NCBI RefSeq assembly: GCF_000306255.2
Contig: NZ_AKWY02000020.1
Span: forward strand, 292,001-356,000
Source: Leptospira noguchii serovar Panama str. CZ214
GTDB taxonomy: Bacteria > Spirochaetota > Leptospiria > Leptospirales > Leptospiraceae
Direction: 5' to 3'
DNA: 64,000 nt
The translations under genes were made by a program, and so were the position numbers. Numbering within the stretch: the stretch's first letter is position 1; each line of letters starts with the position of its first letter. Of this stretch, positions 56,783 through 64,000 are shown in pieces. The notes below the pieces were generated by a model that had not been told where the DNA came from, did not search any database, and was given only the letters and a program-made list of their open reading frames with translations.

Positions 56783-57154
56783 TTATGCTGGAAAAATTTC
56801 GTGGACGAAATCGTGTATTTCTTCCAAATCTCGAAAGAAGTTTTGAAAAATAAAAACAGAATTTTTTAATTCGAATTCTATCTTTTTTGTTAAGATTAAA
56901 AGAGAACGATAATATGCTATTTTAGGATCGTCTTTTTTCATTTTGGAAATTCTTTCCTCCAAATTAGTTAAAGATATTTCGTAAAATTTGATAAGCGATT
57001 CAAAATCTTTTGCTTCCGCCAAAGAACGAATTGGACCAGCAGATTCTAACGCAACTCCAACTTCAGACTGTTCGTGTCGAATTGTGATTTCGTCTTTAAT
57101 TCCGATTAAATTCATCATACCCAACCGCAACGCGGCAATTTCATAACATGCCAA
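56783..57154 (-). CDS. Small helical protein in cobalamin operon
   Basis: About 123 residues. The start is taken as TTG at 57154, because GAGGAG lies 8 nt before it; a TTG at 57169 would lie within that ribosome site. Mainly helical (YEIAALRLGMMNLIGIKDEI, SLTNLEERISKMKKDDPKIA), no membrane segments and no metal motif. It is fixed between cbiX and the reductase with 5-20 nt gaps, so a service role (cobalt handling, complex assembly) is a reasonable guess. Not recognised. Confidence 0.6.
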   Translation of the reverse strand: MACYEIAALRLGMMNLIGIKDEITIRHEQSEVGVALESAGPIRSLAEAKDFESLIKFYEISLTNLEERISKMKKDDPKIAYYRSLLILTKKIEFELKNSVFIFQNFFRDLEEIHDFVHEIFPA

Positions 57155-57173
57155 TGTTATACTCCTCAAATCA

Positions 57174-58352
57174 CTACATGATATTATCTACGAGCCTTGT
57201 AACCAATCGATCGTTAAACAAGTGTTTGGTGACTAATTCTTCCGCGTCATTTTCACTTACTCTTTGATACCAAATACCGTCTGGATAAACTACTACGGTC
57301 GGACCTTCGCCACATCTACCCAGACAAGAACTTTTAGAAACTCTAAAATCAGATTGCCTTTTGTGTTTTCTAATACAAGAACGGATTTTATGGATTAAAG
57401 AAATACTACCTTGATTTACACAGTCCACGCTATCGCAGACAAAAACATGTTTTTTAAAATTTCGATGAGAAAACTCGTGAGGAGCCGCCTGAGTATGAGT
57501 TTCTAAATGTCTTATACTCCAAAGCAGAGAGTTCAAACCACCAACTTTATTTTTGAGCCCAGGAATAGAAACTCGATACTCACAGTTATCACAAGGTAGG
57601 GTTGTTCTACCAGAAAGCGCCTGTGAAATCCTTTCGTCAAGTATCGGATACAAAATCGGATCTGGACCAAAATGAGAAGCTGTTTCTATTTTGATCCAAG
57701 GATATTTTTTTGAATATTCTCTGGAAATATTATAAATATTTTGTATTAGTTTTCCATAAAATAGAAAGTAAGGAATAATCAGAATATGTTCCGGTCTTAA
57801 TTTTATACACATTTCTAAACTTTCTCGTAAAAGAGGTTTTGTAATTCCGATAAAACTGGGTTTTACAAAAAGAAAAGAAGAAGACTCCTCGAAAAAACGA
57901 ACCACTTTGTAAAAATCTCCATTGGAGTCAGCGTCAGAAGCCCCCCGCCCCACCACGATCACGCCCGTTTTTGATTGAGTTCTAAATGGCTTGTTTTGTT
58001 TAGATCGTATATGTAATAAATTTATGATGTTTGAATGTACTCCAAGAGGCATTGCAGAGATAAATCTATGATTGATAAATTCTCGTTTTAGATCGGATAA
58101 AATTAAAGAGATATCGTTTTTGACGTGATTGGACGCAAATAAAAATAAAGGAAATATCAATATTTTATTATGTGTTTTTGAAAATTCCCTAAGTATAGTT
58201 TTAACATCAGATTTTGAAAGTTCCACATACGCGGTCCTAATTTCATATTCCGGGTGAAGATTATGATATCCTTCTACGAATTTTTTAAATTCCCCATCGT
58301 AAGAGGATTCTCTACTTCCATGTCCTACGATAAGGATTCCAGGAACATTCAT
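57174..58352 (-). CDS. cbiX: CbiX sirohydrochlorin cobaltochelatase fused to 2Fe-2S ferredoxin domain
   Basis: 392 residues. Two tandem CbiX modules: the first (1-115) has ILIVGHGSRESSYDGEF and LFLFASNHVKNDI with the metal-binding His pair; in the second (about 128-235) the same block reads VVGRGASDADSNGDF, so it is probably non-catalytic. A linker with CDNCEYRVSIPG and a His patch leads to a thioredoxin-like ferredoxin domain (about 300-385: FVCDSVDCVNQGS, SSCLGRCGEGPTVVVYPDG). It inserts cobalt at the start of the anaerobic route. First gene behind the riboswitch. Confidence 0.92.
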   Translation of the reverse strand: MNVPGILIVGHGSRESSYDGEFKKFVEGYHNLHPEYEIRTAYVELSKSDVKTILREFSKTHNKILIFPLFLFASNHVKNDISLILSDLKREFINHRFISAMPLGVHSNIINLLHIRSKQNKPFRTQSKTGVIVVGRGASDADSNGDFYKVVRFFEESSSFLFVKPSFIGITKPLLRESLEMCIKLRPEHILIIPYFLFYGKLIQNIYNISREYSKKYPWIKIETASHFGPDPILYPILDERISQALSGRTTLPCDNCEYRVSIPGLKNKVGGLNSLLWSIRHLETHTQAAPHEFSHRNFKKHVFVCDSVDCVNQGSISLIHKIRSCIRKHKRQSDFRVSKSSCLGRCGEGPTVVVYPDGIWYQRVSENDAEELVTKHLFNDRLVTRLVDNIM

Positions 58353-58628
58353 ATCTTAAGCCTCTGTTCACTTCTTTCAAAAACGGCAAAAAGAGAATTT
58401 GATTCTATTTTTGTGGAGCTTTCTTTTTTAAAGAAGGAATAAAATAAAATTTCAATGAGATCGCTTATTTGTGTATAAAGAGTATACATAAAATTTTCTT
58501 TCTTCAAAGGAACAAGAGTGACTAACGTTTTAAACGCAGAAATAAAACCAAAACGTTCTTTTGTTGTAAAATTTTATTTAAGTTACGGTTGCCTTATTTC
58601 CGAGGTCAAAACGTAATTCAGAATTTTC

Positions 58629-58783
58629 CATAGGCCGTATTCTGACTTGAAATCTTTCTACTCGACACGCCTTCCCAGGTTATCCCAGTGGCTTAGTATG
58701 CCTTTCGTCCTTCTTACAGCGGCGGATACCGTGACGGATTTTAACCGTCTTCCTATCTATATGAAATATAGATAAATCCTATG
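58629..58783 (-). promoter_or_regulatory. Cobalamin riboswitch (B12 element)
   Basis: Reading the minus strand: CCTATG...CATAGG closing stem, then GGAAGACGGTTAAAATCCGT, CACGGTATCCGCCGCTGTAA, and the B12 box-like AAGCCACTGGGATAACCTGG. These match the conserved order GGGAA..GGTGAAAATCC..CCGCCACTGT..AGYCAGGA. It should repress the cbiX-cobC operon when adenosylcobalamin is abundant. The long leader to cbiX leaves room for an expression platform. Confidence 0.92.
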
Positions 58784-59159
58784 AAAAAACTGTGTTTCCA
58801 GCAAGATCTAAAACGATTTTTTTGGGAAGTATATTTTTTAATCCAACATTAAAAAAACCATATTTTTAAATTAGGATCATTTTATGAGAAAATATTTTTT
58901 GCAATAAGTTTAAATACTTAAGTAATAATATAATAAATTATATTAAGATTTGTTACTGATTTATAATGTCTAACCTTTTGAAGACCAAGCGTTTATTATG
59001 AATTTATTAAATATTATGTTAATACATTTTAAGATTTTGAATACATAAGCAAGATAAATTCAATATAAGTAAATTAGAAAAAGTAATAGTTAAACACAAC
59101 AATTTATGATTTATGAATAAAAACCAGATTCAAAAACTTGATCTTATATTATTTTATAG

Positions 59160-59420
59160 TTTAATTTTACTCAGAATTACATAATAAAGCACTTATTTAA
59201 TAGTTCATACTTTGATCATGTGAATTCAAAAAAAGTAAATCTGAGCGAATAAAAAAATCAATACAACGGAGGATCGTCGCAGCAGCTCACGAATTTTTTA
59301 GTTTAAAAGACTCGCGACCACTTTTTACTTCACTTACCTTGGAATTTAAACTCAATGTTACGAGCGCAATATAATAATCTCTTTCGTACTGGATTCATCG
59401 AACTTACGTAAAACGGCACT
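59160..59420. repeat. Degenerate dispersed repeat, copy B
   Basis: The first 90 bp align by eye to 3480-3570. Further on, AACTTACGTAAAACGGCACT (about 59401-59420) resembles TCACGTAAG...AAAGCGGCACT within the transposase remnant at 20840-20880, so this could be a mixed remnant of repeats and an old IS. Confidence 0.4.
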
Positions 59421-60059
59421 TTAGGATAGACATTTGAGACTCAATTTTATAGATATGATTTAATACTTCTATAAATAAATTTGAATCAAACAAAATTGAA
59501 AAATATATAATAAATTTATAATGCTTATTTTTATCATTTTAAGACTTCGTTTTTATTTTCAATGAAATTTTTCAGAATCTTGAATCGAAAAGTAAACTGT
59601 AAAATCAATGTGTTTGAAATAAAATCACATCTTAAAGGTGATCAAAATTAAAACTATTTTGTAAAAAATTTATTTTGAGTACTCGGGTTTCGTAAAGAAA
59701 AACTTAAAAATTTTTAGATGAAGGTTTTATTTTTTGAAAGGCTTATTATAATTGCGGAAACATTAAGATTAAAAACGTATAGAATCATTTTTGAGCTTTG
59801 ATCTCAAGATTTTGAATTGAAATGAAAAGACTGCGAATAATACGTTAGGTCTATTTAAATCTACAAAAGAAAATTCTTTTTAATTCTTACCACTGTAAAA
59901 TATTGCGGATCTATGTCGTATCCGAATCGTCAAAAACTTTTTTACTTCTTTTGTAACGATCGTGACTCAAGTGAATCATTTAGTTCCCAGAAACAAAACG
60001 ATTCACTTTATAGTATGCAATGATTTTGATTCATTCAAGAACGATAATCTATCTTGATC

Positions 60060-61544
<1,485 letters not shown>

Positions 61545-61546
61545 AA

Positions 61547-63004
61547 ATGAAAAAAAGTTTTTTCATCGCAATTATAGGATTCCTATTGATCATTTTTTTT
61601 GGATTGATCGTACTGGATACAAAACTCTATGAATTAAAAGTTACTCTAGAAAAAAGAAAACTATTCAATTTTTCTTTTTCGAGCGAAATTCTAAGATCTA
61701 AGTTCGAAAGTATTTTGTCCAATAGAGACAACATTCGAGCGGAGATGAATCTGAATAACTTACAAAGTTCCTTAATTGAAAGCAATCAATTAGAAACATT
61801 CAGCGTAGGAGTTCTACAGAGTTTTGGTTCTGTTTTGATCAATACAGTTCGTTTTGTTACTGGTAAACCTCCGATCGATTTTGAGATCAGTTCAACTAAA
61901 ATCCGTCTTTTAGAACACGCCTTTGCTTTAGAAAGAAATCAAGCATACAAAGAAGCTTATCAAGCTTATGGAGAATCGACGGAAACATTTGCTAAGGGAA
62001 CGGACGAAAGTGGATTTATTCTTTTGCATCAAGGTTTTTGTCTCGCGGTCCAAGGCGAATTCGATCACGCTCTTAAAGATTTAGAATCCGTTTTAGAAAA
62101 TAATCCTGGAACTGTATTTGCAAACGACGCGGAAATTTTAATCGCGATCATACAAAGATCCAAACAAAGCGCCAAAGAAATTGAAGAAAATTTTGATAGC
62201 CCAGAATCTAGAGCAAGGGCTTATTTCGCAAAAGGAAACTACGCTAAAGTTTTGGAAGAATTTGCAAAATCCGATATGACTTCTGCGGAAATGAAATACA
62301 TTCAATCATATTCTTTGGAAAAAACCGGTAATCAAAATGCTGCCATTACCGAATATGCAAAACTTGCATTTTCCAATACCGATAAAGAGATTGCGATTAA
62401 AGCAAATCGCAGATTGATGATGTTGGGTCATTATTACAATGCAGGAAGTGAAATCGTAAAGATTTCAGATAAAAACGCTGAAAGGCTTGGAGATGCAAGC
62501 GAGGCAGCGGAAATCAAAGCATCTTCCGAAAAATTAAAACATTCTAGCGTTGAAGAAAATTTATTCAATCCTAATAAAACCGGGCGCGGTGACGAAGAAA
62601 AGAAAAGTCTCTTAAGTTCAGAATTGCAGGCAGTGGTTGCTAAATCAGAAGCTTTCTTAAAAAAAGTAGAAGAAGAAACTAAAGTTGAAAGTAAAAATTA
62701 CATTGCAATTCAAGTCACTGATTCTGTTCCAGTTTACGGAGATAAGATTATTATAAACGGAGACGAAACTAAACTTTTCTCAGCCCATTTTCCAATTACA
62801 ATCGCAACTTATACGATCGATTCTATTGGTCTTATGAAGAATTCCATTAAAAATTCTCATAAACTTTTATTTGTTCAAAACAAGGAAAAGATTCCGTTCT
62901 TAAAAGCGGTTTTTGAAGACGACCAATCTATTACCTTAATCGAAAGAAATTCTAAAAAGAAAATCAGTCTAAATTCTCCGATTCAAATTGAGTTGTCTAA
63001 ATGA
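61547..63004 (+). CDS. Membrane-anchored TPR-like protein
   Basis: 485 residues. An N-terminal membrane helix (about 5-25, FFIAIIGFLLIIFFGLIVLD) is followed by several tetratricopeptide-like helix pairs (ALERNQAYKEAYQAYGESTE, GEFDHALKDLESVLENNPGT, GNYAKVLEEFAKSDMTSAEM, GNQNAAITEYAKL), about residues 115-300, and a C-terminal beta region. It starts 2 nt after the phosphatase stop and overlaps the next gene by 4 nt, so the three probably work together at the membrane. Confidence 0.85.
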   Translation: MKKSFFIAIIGFLLIIFFGLIVLDTKLYELKVTLEKRKLFNFSFSSEILRSKFESILSNRDNIRAEMNLNNLQSSLIESNQLETFSVGVLQSFGSVLINTVRFVTGKPPIDFEISSTKIRLLEHAFALERNQAYKEAYQAYGESTETFAKGTDESGFILLHQGFCLAVQGEFDHALKDLESVLENNPGTVFANDAEILIAIIQRSKQSAKEIEENFDSPESRARAYFAKGNYAKVLEEFAKSDMTSAEMKYIQSYSLEKTGNQNAAITEYAKLAFSNTDKEIAIKANRRLMMLGHYYNAGSEIVKISDKNAERLGDASEAAEIKASSEKLKHSSVEENLFNPNKTGRGDEEKKSLLSSELQAVVAKSEAFLKKVEEETKVESKNYIAIQVTDSVPVYGDKIIINGDETKLFSAHFPITIATYTIDSIGLMKNSIKNSHKLLFVQNKEKIPFLKAVFEDDQSITLIERNSKKKISLNSPIQIELSK

Positions 63005-64000
63005 GAAGAACTCTAATCTACATTTTACTTTTTACTTTTCTAACAAGTCATCTATATGCTCATAGGGTAATTTTAAAATCAGGAGAACAACTTTCAGGAG
63101 ATTTAAAAGAAACCGAAGGAACATCGGATTATATCATCATCACAACCGAAGGTGAAGATATAAAGATTTTAAAAAAAGATATAGCCGAAATATTTTTCGA
63201 AGAGGAAGGAAATCTTCTTTGTATTCATTTTAAAGAACAACCAGAACCTAAATGCAGTCTAAAAATCATTAAACTCAATACAAATACAGTTTATTATGTA
63301 GACGAGAATAAGTATCTCAGAGCCTCTTTCAAAGATTTAGAATCGATTAGCATAGAAGCTCCTTCTACCAAAATTTTAGAACAACTTTCCAAAACAGGTT
63401 TTCAAATACGGATTACATCCAAAAATCAAAAGGAAGTTTTATCTCTTATTCAAAGTGTAAATGAAGGTGGAATTTCGGTTCAAAACGAATCAGATCCAAC
63501 CCCGGTTTTAATTCCAAAAGAAGAAATTGCTTCAGTATTTTATAAAGCCATTCAAGAAAAAAAAGAAGAACCTCCTCCTCCAAAAGAAAAAGAAATTCAA
63601 CCCATTACAATTTTAGATTATTTAATTCCTGGTTACTATATTAAAAATCAAGGATATACAAAAAGCGGGTTTGCTTTGATGGGGGCTGCTGCATTTTTTG
63701 CCATAGGAAGTCTTTACGAATTTATAGAAGCAAAAAATTCAGAAGGGAAAACTCCTTTGTTTATTCCTCAGGGGGACGGCTCTATTCTCTGGATAGAACA
63801 ACCAAATGGAGAATTTAATAAACACAAAAGCTTAAATCAGCTTTTTCTAATATCTTTAGTTTGTACTTATTTATTTAACACCGCACTAGTCACTTTTCCG
63901 GCTACATTTTCTTTCTTCTTTCAAGAAATGCCGGCAAATCCCAATTTACATTCGGTAGAAAAGGATCAAAAAATCGAAATGAAAATTAACATTAACTTTT
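63001..64000 (+). CDS. Exported/membrane protein, 3' end beyond window
   Basis: Open to the window edge (333 codons seen). It starts with ATG in an AATGA overlap with the TPR-like gene. Signal peptide RRTLIYILLFTFLTSHLYA; then a beta-rich region with two similar segments (HRVILKSGEQLSGDLKETEG and about 60 residues later LKIIKLNTNTVYYVDENKYL), a Pro/Lys/Glu linker, and two membrane helices (about 220-240, SGFALMGAAAFFAIGSLYEF, and 282-305). Unknown function; part of the phosphatase operon. Confidence 0.75.
   Translation, partial: MRRTLIYILLFTFLTSHLYAHRVILKSGEQLSGDLKETEGTSDYIIITTEGEDIKILKKDIAEIFFEEEGNLLCIHFKEQPEPKCSLKIIKLNTNTVYYVDENKYLRASFKDLESISIEAPSTKILEQLSKTGFQIRITSKNQKEVLSLIQSVNEGGISVQNESDPTPVLIPKEEIASVFYKAIQEKKEEPPPPKEKEIQPITILDYLIPGYYIKNQGYTKSGFALMGAAAFFAIGSLYEFIEAKNSEGKTPLFIPQGDGSILWIEQPNGEFNKHKSLNQLFLISLVCTYLFNTALVTFPATFSFFFQEMPANPNLHSVEKDQKIEMKININF

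Larger units (their letters stand above)
58353..60059. other. Leader and noncoding spacer between divergent operons
   Basis: Contains the cobalamin riboswitch (58629-58783), about 276 nt of leader to cbiX, and then about 1.2 kb of AT-rich DNA with a degenerate repeat (59160-59420). The phosphatase operon promoter must lie near 59900-60050, but none is clear. No gene is supported here. Confidence 0.6.

Overview
The window is low-GC spirochaete chromosome, most probably a pathogenic-clade Leptospira (L. interrogans group). The clues are lineage-typical gene types (a DUF1574 SGNH-like protein, loose spirochaetal lipoboxes, a CbiX-to-CobC anaerobic B12 cluster behind one riboswitch), AT-rich noncoding DNA with degenerate dispersed repeats, and an IS5/IS427-like insertion sequence. 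This assignment is inference; no search was run.

Layout. (1) 0.2-3.4 kb: a Fur-family repressor translationally coupled to two envelope-polysaccharide genes. (2) 4.0-15.97 kb, mostly minus strand: an HtrA-like protease followed by its catalytically dead paralogue (the first carries an 8-A homopolymer frameshift), apt, htpX, an NCS2-like permease, an SspB-like protein, a FlaA1/CapD-type sugar-nucleotide dehydratase, a STAS-like protein with a zinc ribbon, and two unknown proteins. (3) 16.4-19.8 kb: an ECF sigma factor, two FecR-domain proteins and a HAMP membrane protein. (4) 19.8-21.0 kb: repeat-rich noncoding DNA with a transposase remnant. (5) 21.03-37.52 kb: a roughly 16.4-kb element on the plus strand. 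(6) 37.5-41.5 kb: accessory DNA with an IS, a membrane protein and an orphan lipoprotein. (7) 41.5-58.8 kb, minus strand: a cobalamin operon behind a cobalamin riboswitch. (8) 60.06-64.0 kb: a SpoIIE-type phosphatase, a TPR-like protein and a partial exported protein in one coupled operon.

The most interesting object is the 16.4-kb element. It has a dense, overlapping early operon of tiny genes, a DUF736-like candidate ssDNA-binding protein, a Rep_trans (RstA-type) rolling-circle initiator and iteron-like repeats. A virion-like module follows: a transglutaminase-like cysteine enzyme, a very basic DNA-condensing protein, several single-pass membrane proteins, two beta-rich candidate capsid proteins, a spike with a collar domain, two M15 peptidases and a unimolecular-spanin-like lipoprotein. 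I see no terminase, portal, tape-measure, Zot/packaging ATPase or integrase. Both ends carry 28-bp sites that resemble XerCD dif sites. The simplest reading is a prophage of a tailless, possibly membrane-containing virus that replicates by rolling circle and borrows host XerCD to integrate.

The cobalamin operon holds most of the anaerobic (early cobalt insertion) route from sirohydrochlorin to adenosylcobinamide-GDP. It includes a CbiX-ferredoxin fusion, CbiE-CbiT, a CobD-CbiP fusion and the remodelling enzyme CbiZ. CbiJ/CobK, CobS and CobT are not in the window.
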